Positions 8,202-16,882 of a DNA stretch of 64,000 nt are shown here, piece after piece (positions within the stretch are counted from its first letter, which is position 1; every line of letters begins with the position of its first letter). The notes below the pieces were generated by a model, which made no database searches, had not been told where the DNA came from, and saw only the letters and a list, made by a program, of their open reading frames with translations. The translations under genes and the position numbers were made by a program. The DNA is from Leifsonia sp. TF02-11. Lineage in GTDB: Bacteria; Actinomycetota; Actinomycetes; Actinomycetales; Microbacteriaceae. The DNA lies in the NCBI RefSeq assembly GCF_017565305.1, contig NZ_JAGEKP010000024.1, positions 124,001 through 188,000 of the forward strand, given 5' to 3'.

Positions 8202-9026
8202 GTACACCTCGGCCGCGGCACCGCCGAGCACTCTGTCCTGCTCGCCCTCGGTGAGCCCGGCGAGGAGCATGTCTACCGCCTCCCGCCACACGGAGGCGCC
8301 GCCGCCGAGCTCGGCGAGCGGCCAGTCGGAGCCGTAGAGCAGTCGGCCGGGGCCGAACGCTTCCAGCGCCGCTGCGACCACGGGCGCGAACGTCTCCGCC
8401 GACCACGTGCCGGGGCGATGCCCTGAGGCGAGCCCGGAGAGCTTCGCCACGGTGTTCGGGAGGGCGGCCAGGCTGCGGATCCCTGCCTCCCAGACCGACC
8501 GGTCCGCGTCGTCGGCGTACGGACCGCCGAGATGGTCCAGCACGAACCGCAGACCGGGGTGCTCGACCGCCACGCGCGCGGCCTGACCGAGCTGCCAGTC
8601 GCGCACGACGAAGTCGAACGTCAGCCCGTGGGCCTCGAGATGCTCGAGGCCGTACCCGACCTCGTGTCGGAGCAGCCACTCCGGGTCGGGATCGATGTGC
8701 GCGAGATGACGCACGCCGACGACCGGGACCCGCGCGCCCTCACCGATCGTGGCCAGCTGCGCGGCGACATCGCCCGACAGGTCGACCCAGCAGACGAGTC
8801 CTGCGACAACCGTCGGGTCGGAGGCGGCCAGGCGGACGCTCTCGCCGAGGCTGTTGCTGGCCTGGACGAGGACCGCCCGGTCCATGCCGGTTGCGCGCAG
8901 CATCTCCCGGAGGTCGTGCGTGCCGAAGTCGCGCGCGATCGCCGGCATCGTGGCGGGATCGATCCAGTCCTGCGGGTCGGTCGCCCGGTTCCAGAGGTGC
9001 ACGTGGGCGTCGACGCGCTCGGTCAC
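8190..9026 (-). CDS. Amidohydrolase-2 family lactonase (probable L-fucono-lactone hydrolase)
   Basis: 278 residues. GTG at 9026 overlaps the stop of the mutarotase gene (GTGA). The sequence begins VDAHVHLW, the HxH metal motif of the amidohydrolase superfamily, and ends with LLYGSDWPL, which supplies the catalytic Asp; DHLGGP gives a further His. Proteins of this group open sugar lactones such as L-fuconolactone and L-rhamnonolactone. Order in the operon (dehydratase, mutarotase, lactonase) fits the non-phosphorylative deoxyhexose route. The exact sugar is inferred. Confidence 0.82.
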   Translation of the reverse strand: MTERVDAHVHLWNRATDPQDWIDPATMPAIARDFGTHDLREMLRATGMDRAVLVQASNSLGESVRLAASDPTVVAGLVCWVDLSGDVAAQLATIGEGARVPVVGVRHLAHIDPDPEWLLRHEVGYGLEHLEAHGLTFDFVVRDWQLGQAARVAVEHPGLRFVLDHLGGPYADDADRSVWEAGIRSLAALPNTVAKLSGLASGHRPGTWSAETFAPVVAAALEAFGPGRLLYGSDWPLAELGGGASVWREAVDMLLAGLTEGEQDRVLGGAAAEVYSLV

Positions 9027-9361
9027 GGGAGGTGCCAGATCTCGTCGAGCTGCTGCCACGGCGACCGGGTGTCGCGATCTCCGCCGAGCGGGATGTTGCA
9101 CGGGTCGGTGTGGGTCCACCACTCCTGAGACACCGGGTCGGCGGCGATCCGGCGCTGGTCGGCCTCGTGGTCGTCGCCGATGTACTCGTAGTACGCGAAC
9201 AGCGTGTCGCCGACGATGAAGATGCTGTAGTTCCGGATGTTGCACTCCGTCAGCTTCGCTTCGACGGCGGGCCAGACCGCCCTGTGCAGTTCCAGATACT
9301 CCTCCCGCTTCTCCGGCCGCACACCGGTCACGAACGCGAACCGCTGGGGTTCGGCGCTCAC
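9023..9361 (-). CDS. L-rhamnose/L-fucose mutarotase family protein
   Basis: 112 residues, the full size of the family. It shows the RhaM/FucU-like pattern: FVTGVRPEKREEYLELHRAVWP, NIRNYSIF, YYEYIGDD and the C-terminal WWTHTDPCN. Such enzymes interconvert alpha and beta anomers of 6-deoxyhexoses before oxidation or isomerisation. It overlaps the upstream dehydratase by 4 bp and the downstream lactonase by 4 bp, so all three are translationally coupled. Confidence 0.9.
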   Translation of the reverse strand: MSAEPQRFAFVTGVRPEKREEYLELHRAVWPAVEAKLTECNIRNYSIFIVGDTLFAYYEYIGDDHEADQRRIAADPVSQEWWTHTDPCNIPLGGDRDTRSPWQQLDEIWHLP

Positions 9362-10536
9362 GAGACCGGCCTCAGCGGGATCGTGGGGTCGTCGATCACG
9401 TCCGGCTCTGCGACGAGCCGGAGCGCCGCCCGCTCCGGGCGCACGTGCGGTCCGGTGGCAGGAGGCGCCGCCGGGGCGCCGGCGCTCGTCACGATCGACT
9501 CGTCGACGATGATCCCCAGCCCCGGCCGGTCGCCGAGGACGATGCCGCCGTCGTCGAGCTGCTGGTCGACATCGAGTCCGAGAGGGAAGGAGAGGTCCTG
9601 CACCTCGAACGTCAGGAGGTTCGGCACGGCGGCAGCCGCGTGCGCCACGGGGTTCGTGTTGAAGGCGACAGGGCTGACCGGGAGGTCGTGGCCGTGCGCG
9701 AGCGTGGCCACGCGCAAGAAGTGGGTGATCCCCCAGACGTTGCCGACCTGGACGACATCGACTGCGTTGGCGTCCAGCAGCGGGCGATACTGTTCGAGGC
9801 CGGTGAGGTTCTCACCGCTCGCGATCGCGGCGCGGATCTTCCCGCGCAAGGCCGCCATGCCCGCAGCGTCCCACCGCCGCAGCGGTTCCTCCACCCAGGT
9901 GAGGTCGAGCTGCTCCTCGATCGCGCCGACGTAGCGTGCCGCCTGCGCGTGGTTCCACGACTCGTTGACGTCGAACATCAGCGCAGGATGACGGGAGTTG
10001 CGGCTGAGCGCGTCGCGCAGGATCTCCAGCCGCGGCAGATCGCGCTCGAGATCGCGACCGCCCTTGAGCTTGCCCGCCTTGAAGCCGCGGTCGGCGAACC
10101 GGCCGTACAGCTCGGCGAGCTCCTCGTCGGTCAGCCCGTACTCGAGGCCGGAGGCGTAGCCGGGAACGAAGCGCTCCCTGGCTCCCAGCGTCCGCCAGAG
10201 CGGCTCCTCCGCGGCTTTGGCCTTGAGGTCCCACAGCGCCATGTCGATCGCGCCGATCGTGCCGAAGGTTGAGCCGGAGTGGCCGGCCTTGAACACCCAG
10301 TCCAGCATCCGGTCGTAGAGCGCGACGACGGCGCGGGGGTCCTCCCCCTCGATGGCGGGGAAGATCCGCGCGATGTCGCCGTGCGCGCCGAGGCCGACGC
10401 CCTCGAGGCCGCTGTCCGTCTCGATGATGAGCACGGGCACGGGAGTGGTGTTGCCGGTCTGCACCCCGTTCACGTCGCCGGTGATGCGGCCCCAATCGTG
10501 CACAGTGCCGAGACTGCGATAGCCGGTGATTTTCAT
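9358..10536 (-). CDS. Enolase-superfamily sugar-acid dehydratase (mandelate racemase/muconate lactonizing enzyme family)
   Basis: 392 residues, start ATG at 10536 with AAGGAGAC 7 bases upstream. The barrel has the KxK base motif (K156, K158), metal ligands D189 (MFDVNESW), E216/E217 (WVEEP) and E242 (SGEN). The pathway role expected from context is dehydration of L-fuconate or a related aldonate to a 2-keto-3-deoxy sugar acid. Odd feature: the strand where MR-type enzymes carry the second catalytic His reads PVSPV, with no His at the expected place, so chemistry may rely on the lysines alone or be an isomerisation. Last 60 residues are an extra Ala/Pro-rich tail. Confidence 0.85.
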   Translation of the reverse strand: MKITGYRSLGTVHDWGRITGDVNGVQTGNTTPVPVLIIETDSGLEGVGLGAHGDIARIFPAIEGEDPRAVVALYDRMLDWVFKAGHSGSTFGTIGAIDMALWDLKAKAAEEPLWRTLGARERFVPGYASGLEYGLTDEELAELYGRFADRGFKAGKLKGGRDLERDLPRLEILRDALSRNSRHPALMFDVNESWNHAQAARYVGAIEEQLDLTWVEEPLRRWDAAGMAALRGKIRAAIASGENLTGLEQYRPLLDANAVDVVQVGNVWGITHFLRVATLAHGHDLPVSPVAFNTNPVAHAAAAVPNLLTFEVQDLSFPLGLDVDQQLDDGGIVLGDRPGLGIIVDESIVTSAGAPAAPPATGPHVRPERAALRLVAEPDVIDDPTIPLRPVS

Positions 10537-10564
10537 GGACGTGTCTCCTTGCGAGCGGATGCGG

Positions 10565-11470
10565 TCATTCCTTCGTACCCCCTGCCGTCATCCCCGTGAC
10601 GAGGAAGCGCTGCGAGAAGAGGAACACGATCAGGACCGGGAGGATCGAGACGATGGTGGCGAGCGCCAGTGTCGGCAGCTGGACCGAGTCCGACCCGGCC
10701 GAACTCGGGTTGAAGGCGGGCGTCGACGCGAGCAGCGACGTCAGACCCACCTGCACGGGATAGCCGTCGCTCGACGGAAGCATGACGAACGGGAGGAAGA
10801 AGTTGTTCCAGTTCTGCACGAAGCTGAAGAACGCGACCAGTGCCACGATCGGCGCGGCGAGCGGCAGGGCGATGCGTGTGAAGACCTGGAACTCCGAACA
10901 GCCGTCGATCCGGGCGGCCGCCAGCAGGTCCCTCGGCACGCTCGTCGAGAAGTAGATGTAGGTCAGGTACACCCCGAACGGGAAGAACGACATCGGAAGG
11001 ATGACCGAGAGCGGGCTCCCGATCAGGCCGACGGTGTTGAGCTCGAGGAAGATCGGCAGCACCAGCGCGGTGCTGGGGATGAGCATGACCACCAGGGTCA
11101 GCACCAGCAGGGCCTTGCGGAGCCGGAACTCCGTCAGCGCCAGGGCGTAGCCGGCCGGGATGCTCACCAGGAGCGTGATGATCAGCGCCCCGACCGCGTA
11201 GAGCGCAGAGTTGCCGATCCACGTCGTCACCGCGCCGTCCTGGAAGCCGAACAGCTGATTCCAGTTGGCCGTGAAATCGGCCCAGGAGCCGAGTGCGAAC
11301 GGGTTGTCCAGGATGAGCGCCTTGGACGACTTCGTCACCGCCAGCAGGAGCCAGACGATCGGGATGACGAAGAAGAGGACGAACACCAGGAGGACGACGC
11401 CGGCGATGGCCCGGCCGCTCCAGCCCCCGAGGTTCACGCGTTGCCTGCGCTGTTGCGAGAGAGTCGTCAT
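10565..11470 (-). CDS. Sugar ABC transporter permease, MalG-type
   Basis: 301 residues with six predicted membrane helices. The binding-protein-dependent permease EAA loop is seen as DLLAAARIDGCSEFQVFTRIALPLAAP (about residues 185-210), which contacts the ATPase. ATG at 11470 follows the stop of the partner permease by 2 bases. Imports the operon's sugar together with the 11473 permease and the 12416 lipoprotein. No ATPase is encoded here, so a shared MsiK-type ATPase elsewhere is expected, as is common in actinobacteria. Confidence 0.92.
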   Translation of the reverse strand: MTTLSQQRRQRVNLGGWSGRAIAGVVLLVFVLFFVIPIVWLLLAVTKSSKALILDNPFALGSWADFTANWNQLFGFQDGAVTTWIGNSALYAVGALIITLLVSIPAGYALALTEFRLRKALLVLTLVVMLIPSTALVLPIFLELNTVGLIGSPLSVILPMSFFPFGVYLTYIYFSTSVPRDLLAAARIDGCSEFQVFTRIALPLAAPIVALVAFFSFVQNWNNFFLPFVMLPSSDGYPVQVGLTSLLASTPAFNPSSAGSDSVQLPTLALATIVSILPVLIVFLFSQRFLVTGMTAGGTKE

Positions 11471-11472
11471 CG

Positions 11473-12414
11473 CTATTCCCTTTCGAAGAGGCCGCCGCGC
11501 GTGACGAACACCCACGACAGCAGGAGAGCGACGATGAGCAGCAGGAGCGAGATCGCCGCCGCGCCGTTGAAGTCGTTCTGCTGGAAGGCGTACTGGTACG
11601 CGAGCTGGTTGAGCGAGTAGTCGTTGGGGACGATCGCGTTGCTGGCCTGGCTGAGCAGTTGCGGCTCGACGAACAGCTGCGTGCCGGCCGCGAGCGACAT
11701 CACGCCCATGTAGGCGATCCACTTGCGCAGCATCGGCAGCTGGATGCTCCACGCGATCTGCACGGCGTTGGCGCCGTCGATGCGCGCGGCCTCGATGACC
11801 TCCGTGCTGATGTTGTTCAACGCGCCGTACATGATGACGATCCAGCCGCCGGCGCCCGTCCAGAACGCGATGATCGCGAAGATGACGGGGAGGTTCCCCG
11901 GCTGGATGACCTGGACGAAGCTCGTGAAGCCCATCGCCCGCAGCAGCCCGCTCACCGGGCTGGCCGTCGGGTCGAGCACGAACAGCCAGAGCAGCACGCT
12001 GGACGCGCCCGCGAGCGCGCCGGGGAGGTAGTAGATGAAGCGCAGGGAGGTGCTGGCCCAGCGCACGCGCAGGGCGTGCACGATGAGCGCCAGGGCCACG
12101 ACGAAGACCAGCAGGCCGATCAGCCAGATCACGAGGTAGGCGACCACGTGCTCGACGGCCGGCCAGAACCGGAAGTCGGTGACGACCTTCACGAAGTTGT
12201 CGAAGCCGGCGAAGCCTCCGTCCGATCGGGTGAAGGCGAGGACGACCGAGTACACCGCGGGGGCGATTCCGAACGCCAGGGTGAGCAGAGCGTAGAGCGA
12301 GACGAACAGGTAGCCGATCGGTGTGCGCCCTGGAGCGCGGCCTTCCCGTGCCGCCGACCGCCGGCGCTGGGGTGCGCCGGCGGTCAGCTGGTCGCTCGGA
12401 CGAGCGAGGGTCAT
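11473..12414 (-). CDS. Sugar ABC transporter permease, MalF-type
   Basis: 313 residues, six membrane helices after a basic cytoplasmic N-terminus. The EAA motif reads EVIEAARIDGANAVQIAWSIQLP (about 205-228). It starts 1 base after the stop of the binding-protein gene and is followed 2 bases later by the MalG-type partner, so the three importer genes are one tight unit. Confidence 0.92.
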   Translation of the reverse strand: MTLARPSDQLTAGAPQRRRSAAREGRAPGRTPIGYLFVSLYALLTLAFGIAPAVYSVVLAFTRSDGGFAGFDNFVKVVTDFRFWPAVEHVVAYLVIWLIGLLVFVVALALIVHALRVRWASTSLRFIYYLPGALAGASSVLLWLFVLDPTASPVSGLLRAMGFTSFVQVIQPGNLPVIFAIIAFWTGAGGWIVIMYGALNNISTEVIEAARIDGANAVQIAWSIQLPMLRKWIAYMGVMSLAAGTQLFVEPQLLSQASNAIVPNDYSLNQLAYQYAFQQNDFNGAAAISLLLLIVALLLSWVFVTRGGLFERE

Positions 12415-12415
12415 G

Positions 12416-13789
12416 TCAGTTCACCTTGTATCCGTTGACCTTGGCCTGGTTCTCGATCGCCTGCTGCCAGGTCGGCAGGAGGTCGGCGATGTTCTTTCCT
12501 CCGGTGATGGCCGGGGTCATCGTCTTGGCCCAGACCGCCTCCTGGCTGAAGAGACCGTATCCCCAGCCGTCCCAGACCTGGGAGGCCGCGGTGACGATCG
12601 GCTGCAGCGGGGTGGCGTAGTACTTGCTCGCATCCTGCTTGGCGATCCACTTCTGGGCGGCGGGCGCGTACGCCGGGTAGCCCGGCGCGACGTTCACCTG
12701 GTAGTCGTCGGCGGTCGTCACGAACTCCGCGAACTGCTCGGCGGCCTTCAGGTTCTTCGAGTGGCTGGAGATGAACCAGGTGCCTCCACCGACGTTTCCG
12801 GTGACAGCCTTGTCCTCGCCCTTCCACGGGAGCGGAGCGGCGACCGCGAGCTGCCCGGCCGGCACGTTGAGCGACTGCGCGTTGTTGAAGATGGCGCCGG
12901 CGTACCAGGCGGGGCCGGGCATCATCAGCACCTTTCCGGTGTAGTTCTTGACGAACTCCGGAGTGAAGACGCTCACGTTCGGAACGGTGCCGTCGCTGCG
13001 GAGCGTGTCGAGCAGGGTCGCCGCCCGCTTGCACTCCGTCGTGTCGGTCTTGACCGTCACGCTCGTCGGGCCGGTGATGTCGTTGGCCTGGCACTTGCTG
13101 CCCCACATGAACACCTCGGGCGTCCACGCGTCTCCCTGCGTGCCGACGATGTAGCCGGGGTGCTCCGCTGCGACCTTCTGGCCGAGTGCCTGATACTCCT
13201 CCCACGTGGTCGGCACGGTGTAGCCGAATTGGTCCATGAGCGACTTGTTGTACCAGAGCACGGCCTGCGCCAGGTCGTTGCGCAGGCAGTAGACCTGACC
13301 GGAGACGGTGCAGGGGTTCAGGGCGCCCTGCGTGAAGTTGGACAGGGTTTCCTTCGGCACCAGGCCCTTGTCGAGCACGGCGGCGAACGCCTGCTTGCCG
13401 TCGGTCTTCTGGCTCGCCCAGGAGGCGTCGTTGTTCTGGCTCGAGAACACGACGTCCGGCCAGCCGCTGCCCGCCCGGTCGAAGAGCTGGATCTTCGTCC
13501 GGAACGAGTTGGAGCCGTTGGCCGACCCGTCGTAGGTCACGACCTTGATCTTGGTGTCCGGGTGCGCCTTCTCGAATGCCTTCGCCGCGGCCTGGCGGTC
13601 CGCGTCCACCCAGACGGTGATCGTCGAGGAGGTGTCTTGGGCGGCTTCGGGAAAGCCGTACGACCCGTTCGCCGAGCTCCCGCCGGTGCTGCAACCGGCG
13701 AGGGCCAGCAGCGCCGTCGCGGCGCTGAGTGCGGTCGCGACCAGCGCCGTCCGGCGACGCGGGTGCACCACAGTGTGGATTCCGACCAT
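12416..13789 (-). CDS. Sugar ABC transporter substrate-binding lipoprotein (deoxyhexose importer)
   Basis: 457 residues. ATG at 13789 is chosen because AAGGAC lies just upstream; an in-frame ATG at 13816 lacks a site. The signal ends with the lipobox LAGC followed by STGGSS. The fold is a family 1 solute-binding protein: ITVWVDADRQAAAKAFEKAHP near the N-terminus, PDVVFSSQNN, and the conserved VGGGTWFIS near residue 345. First gene of the operon that continues through permeases, dehydratase, mutarotase and lactonase. A TAATACGTAT operator lies upstream at 13853-13862. Confidence 0.92.
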   Translation of the reverse strand: MVGIHTVVHPRRRTALVATALSAATALLALAGCSTGGSSANGSYGFPEAAQDTSSTITVWVDADRQAAAKAFEKAHPDTKIKVVTYDGSANGSNSFRTKIQLFDRAGSGWPDVVFSSQNNDASWASQKTDGKQAFAAVLDKGLVPKETLSNFTQGALNPCTVSGQVYCLRNDLAQAVLWYNKSLMDQFGYTVPTTWEEYQALGQKVAAEHPGYIVGTQGDAWTPEVFMWGSKCQANDITGPTSVTVKTDTTECKRAATLLDTLRSDGTVPNVSVFTPEFVKNYTGKVLMMPGPAWYAGAIFNNAQSLNVPAGQLAVAAPLPWKGEDKAVTGNVGGGTWFISSHSKNLKAAEQFAEFVTTADDYQVNVAPGYPAYAPAAQKWIAKQDASKYYATPLQPIVTAASQVWDGWGYGLFSQEAVWAKTMTPAITGGKNIADLLPTWQQAIENQAKVNGYKVN

Positions 13790-13830
13790 GAGATGTCCTT
13801 GTCTTGTCGACTTCATTGACGACTCCGAGG

Positions 13831-13862
13831 AGACGTATGATGACTATAGAAGATACGTATTA
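13831..13862. promoter_or_regulatory. Candidate operator of the deoxyhexose importer/catabolic operon
   Basis: On the minus strand TAATACGTAT (complement of 13853-13862) is followed 22 bp later by a weaker half ATACGTCT (complement of 13831-13838). The same strong-plus-weak arrangement occurs before the GH141-like gene, and the strong core is shared with the 15740 site. It lies about 45-75 bases before the lipoprotein start. Confidence 0.65.
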
Positions 13863-13915
13863 CCTTTGCCAAGAGGCAGTTGCACCGAGATCCGATTGTT
13901 ATCGGGCCGGCCGGG

Positions 13916-14689
13916 TCAGCGCCCCAGCCACCCGCCGTCGACCGGCAGCACGGCGCCGGAGATGTACCCCGCCGCGTCGGACGCGAGGAAGACGGCGGCT
14001 CCGCCGATATCCTCGGCCGCCCCCCAGCGCCCCGCCGGGATGCGGTCCAGGATCGCGCGCGAGCGCACAGGGTCATCCCGCAGAGCCTCGGTGTTGTCGG
14101 TCGCGATATAGCCGGGCGCGATGCCGTTCACCGTCACCCCGGAGGACGCCCACTCGTTCGAGAGCGCTCGGACCAGCCCGGCGACACCCGACTTCGCGGC
14201 CGCGTAGCCTGGCACGTTGATCCCGCCCTGGAACGACAGCAGCGACGCCGTGAAGACGATTCTGCCCCTCCCGCGCTCGAGCATCGGTCTGCCGAGCGTC
14301 TGGGCGAGCACGAAGCCGCTGGCCAGATCGACCTCGATGACCTCGTCGAACCACTCGAGCGGATGGTCGATCGCCGGTGCCCGGCGGATCGTGCCCGCGT
14401 TGTTGACGAGGATGTCGACCGGCCTGTCCCGGCCGGAGATCCGCCGGCCGAACTCCAGCACAGCGGCCCGGTCGGCGAAGTCGACGCGATGGCCCTCGAA
14501 ACCCCTGCCCAGCGCGCGCACGCGGTCGCCCACTTCGGACGATTCCGGATCGAGGGTCGCCGACACTCCGATGATGTCGGCGCCCGCCGCGGCGAGCGCC
14601 TCCGCGATCGCCCGCCCGATACCTCGCTTCGCGCCGGTGACGACGGCGAGGCGGCCGGTCAGGTCGAAGCCGTTCACCAGCCCGCTCAC
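13916..14689 (-). CDS. Short-chain dehydrogenase/reductase (KduD-like; probable 2-keto-3-deoxy sugar-acid dehydrogenase)
   Basis: 257 residues, classical SDR. It has the NAD(P)-binding TGAKRGIGRA, the NNAG motif, catalytic YAAAK preceded by a Ser in TASLLS, and the C-terminal SGAVLPVDGGWLGR ending. Closest family pattern is 2-deoxy-gluconate 3-dehydrogenase. ATGA overlap with the zinc dehydrogenase gene upstream places it in that two-gene operon. In the L-fucose pathway an SDR oxidises 2-keto-3-deoxy-L-fuconate, which suits this position. Confidence 0.88.
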   Translation of the reverse strand: MSGLVNGFDLTGRLAVVTGAKRGIGRAIAEALAAAGADIIGVSATLDPESSEVGDRVRALGRGFEGHRVDFADRAAVLEFGRRISGRDRPVDILVNNAGTIRRAPAIDHPLEWFDEVIEVDLASGFVLAQTLGRPMLERGRGRIVFTASLLSFQGGINVPGYAAAKSGVAGLVRALSNEWASSGVTVNGIAPGYIATDNTEALRDDPVRSRAILDRIPAGRWGAAEDIGGAAVFLASDAAGYISGAVLPVDGGWLGR

Positions 14690-15702
14690 CGGCCGACCTC
14701 CACGAGGATCTTCATCGCCTGGCCGGCTTCGAGGTCGGCGAAGGCGCTCGCGACCTCAGGCAGCGGCACCACCCGGGTGATCAGGCGGTCAGCCGGGATG
14801 GCGCCGTCGGCGACCAGTTCGATCGCGCGCTCGAAGTCCTGCCGCTGATAAACGCGCGCGCCCAGGATCCTCAGCTCGCGCCAGAACAGCCGGTGGAGGT
14901 CGATCGGGCGCGGCTGCGAGTGGATCGCAACGACGACGAGCGTTCCCCGGACCTTGGCCAGCGCGGTCGCCCCGAGCACGGCCGCTGCGGAGCCGGACAC
15001 CTCGAAGACCACGTCGGCGCCCGCGCCGCCTGTCCATTCCTCCACCCAGGCGACCTGGTCGACCGCCGACGGGTCCAGCGTGCGCAGGCCGATCCCCTCG
15101 GCGACCGCACGGCGTCGCGGGTCGATCTCGGCGATCACCACCTCCGCGCCGAACGCTTCGGCCACGGTCGCGATGAGCACCCCGATGGGACCGGCGCCGA
15201 TGACGACCGCCTTGTCGCCGGGCGCCAGCTCCGACCGCCGCACGTCGTGCACCGCGACCGCGACGGGTTCCACCAGTGCCGCGTCCCTCAGAGAGACTGC
15301 GTCCGGAAGCCGCACGAGCGTCGACGCGGGGACATTCCAGCTCTCCTGGAGGGCGCCGGGGCTGTCGATGCCGATGAAGTCGAGGTTCTGGCAGATGTGC
15401 TCGTTTCCGGCACGGCACGCGGGACAGGTGCCGTCCCAGCTCAGCGGCATCACCGTCACGGGATCTCCGACCGCCCACCCCTCGACCCCGGGACCGAGCT
15501 CCGCGATGGTGCCGGACATCTCGTGACCGATCGTGGCCGGAGCCGTGACGCGCCCGTCCATGTCGCCGTGGAAGACATGGAGGTCGGTGCCGCAGATGCC
15601 GACGTAGGCGACGGCGATGCGCACCTCCCCCGGCCGCAGCGCCTGCGGCTCCCGCTCGTCGACCGTTATCGTCCGGTCACCTACGTAATTCGCCGTCAGC
15701 AT
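14686..15702 (-). CDS. Zinc-dependent medium-chain alcohol/sugar dehydrogenase
   Basis: 338 residues from the ATG at 15702, which has AAGGAG 9 bases upstream. It contains the MDR catalytic zinc motif (ICGTDLHVFHGD, GHEMSG), the structural-zinc region with a reduced cysteine set (CPAC and HICQ), and the nucleotide-binding VIGAGPIGVL. Oxidises a secondary alcohol of a sugar or polyol with NAD(P). Shares the divergent, operator-bearing promoter with the aldo/keto reductase and is coupled to the SDR by a 4-bp overlap. Specific substrate not resolved; L-fucose, lactaldehyde or an intermediate are all possible. Confidence 0.88.
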   Translation of the reverse strand: MLTANYVGDRTITVDEREPQALRPGEVRIAVAYVGICGTDLHVFHGDMDGRVTAPATIGHEMSGTIAELGPGVEGWAVGDPVTVMPLSWDGTCPACRAGNEHICQNLDFIGIDSPGALQESWNVPASTLVRLPDAVSLRDAALVEPVAVAVHDVRRSELAPGDKAVVIGAGPIGVLIATVAEAFGAEVVIAEIDPRRRAVAEGIGLRTLDPSAVDQVAWVEEWTGGAGADVVFEVSGSAAAVLGATALAKVRGTLVVVAIHSQPRPIDLHRLFWRELRILGARVYQRQDFERAIELVADGAIPADRLITRVVPLPEVASAFADLEAGQAMKILVEVGR

Positions 15703-15739
15703 CGCCCGGCGCTCCTTCCTCGAGAGACTCACGTGTATC

Positions 15740-15758
15740 TAAACATAATACGTATGCT
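15740..15758. promoter_or_regulatory. Operator shared by divergent dehydrogenase and aldo/keto reductase promoters
   Basis: TAAACATAATACGTATGCT (19 bp) recurs exactly at 16815-16833 and its core TAATACGTAT recurs at 13853-13862. The core ATACGTAT is a perfect palindrome. It sits between two divergent genes of the same predicted pathway. Confidence 0.75.
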
Positions 15759-15778
15759 GAATGGAATAGACTCTCGCC

Positions 15779-16789
15779 ATGACCGCCACGCTTCCGACCA
15801 GGCCGCTGCGCACCGGGACCCGCCTCACCGAGCTCGGATTCGGCGCCGCACAACTGGGGAACCTCTTCCGCGAAACCACGGACGACGCCTCCGCCGAGGC
15901 CGTGGCGGCCGCCCTCCACGACGGCCTGCGCTACTTCGACACCGCGCCGCACTACGGCCTCGGCCTCTCCGAGCGCCGCCTGGGCACAGCACTCGCCGCG
16001 ACACCACGCGACTCCATCACGGTCTCGTCGAAGGTCGGCCGACTGCTCATCGACAGCCCGGAGACGGCCGACCGGCTCGACGACGACGGTTTCATCGTCC
16101 CGGCGCAGACACGCCGGGTGTGGGACTTCAGCCGCGACGGCATCCTCCGCTCCGTCGAAGCGTCGCTCGGCCGGTTGGGGACGGACCGGCTCGACATCGC
16201 CTACCTCCACGACCCCGACGACCACTGGGAGGCCGCCTCGACCACGGGCATCGCCGCCCTGATCGAACTCCGCGATCAGGGCGTGGTGCGGAACATCGGC
16301 GCCGGGATGAATCAAGCGCCGATGCTCGCGGAGTTCATCCGCCGCTGCGATGTGGACGTGGTCATGGTCGCCGGCCGATTCACACTGCTCGACTCGGCAG
16401 CTCTCGACGAGCTGCTCCCGCTCGCCGCCGAGCGCGGTGTCGGTGTGGTCGCGGCCGCCGTGTACAACTCGGGTCTGCTGAGCTCCGAGGCCGTCGACCC
16501 GTCGGCGCACTTCGACTACGGCGATGCGCCGCCCTCCGTCATCGAGCGCGCCGTCCGCATCGCGGAGGTCTGCACCCGGCACGGAGTCGGCCTCCCTGCG
16601 GCCGCGATCCAGTACGCGCTGCGGCATCCGGCCGTCGTCTCCGTCGTCACCGGCATGCGGACGGCCACGCACGTGCACAGCACGGTCGAGCGCTACAGCG
16701 CAGAGATCCCGGAGGCCCTGTGGGAGGAGCTCGATGCGAGAGGGCTGGTCGCCGACCCTGCAATCCGATCAGCCGACCGATCGTTCTAG
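15779..16789 (+). CDS. Aldo/keto reductase, D-threo-aldose 1-dehydrogenase (L-fucose dehydrogenase) type
   Basis: 336 residues. AKR barrel signs: YFDTAPHYGLGLSERRLG holds the catalytic Asp and Tyr, VSSKVGR the Lys and YLHDPDD the His. The pattern LGFGAAQLGNLFRETTDD at the start is typical of the L-fucose/D-threo-aldose 1-dehydrogenase and pyridoxal dehydrogenase branch. This would be the first oxidation step, aldose to lactone, feeding the lactonase at 8190. No strong ribosome site is seen before ATG 15779. The start lies 21 bases after the palindromic operator. Confidence 0.87.
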   Translation: MTATLPTRPLRTGTRLTELGFGAAQLGNLFRETTDDASAEAVAAALHDGLRYFDTAPHYGLGLSERRLGTALAATPRDSITVSSKVGRLLIDSPETADRLDDDGFIVPAQTRRVWDFSRDGILRSVEASLGRLGTDRLDIAYLHDPDDHWEAASTTGIAALIELRDQGVVRNIGAGMNQAPMLAEFIRRCDVDVVMVAGRFTLLDSAALDELLPLAAERGVGVVAAAVYNSGLLSSEAVDPSAHFDYGDAPPSVIERAVRIAEVCTRHGVGLPAAAIQYALRHPAVVSVVTGMRTATHVHSTVERYSAEIPEALWEELDARGLVADPAIRSADRSF

Positions 16790-16791
16790 GG

Positions 16792-16833
16792 TAAACATCA
16801 CACGTCTCTTGCAGTAAACATAATACGTATGCT
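16792..16833. promoter_or_regulatory. Tandem operator in front of the GH141-like gene
   Basis: An exact copy of the 19-bp element TAAACATAATACGTATGCT occupies 16815-16833, and a weaker copy, TAAACATCACACGT, begins 23 bp upstream at 16792. The two-site spacing resembles that at 13831-13862. Confidence 0.72.
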
Positions 16834-16882
16834 AACCCTGTTCTGGGGGCACCGACGCCTCCCACAACAGAAAGCGAACGAA

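Noticed and set aside
15562-15660. Zinc dehydrogenase as housekeeping threonine dehydrogenase
   Set aside because: Operon and shared operator place it with sugar catabolism; sequence motifs alone do not distinguish the substrate, so no specific symbol is given.
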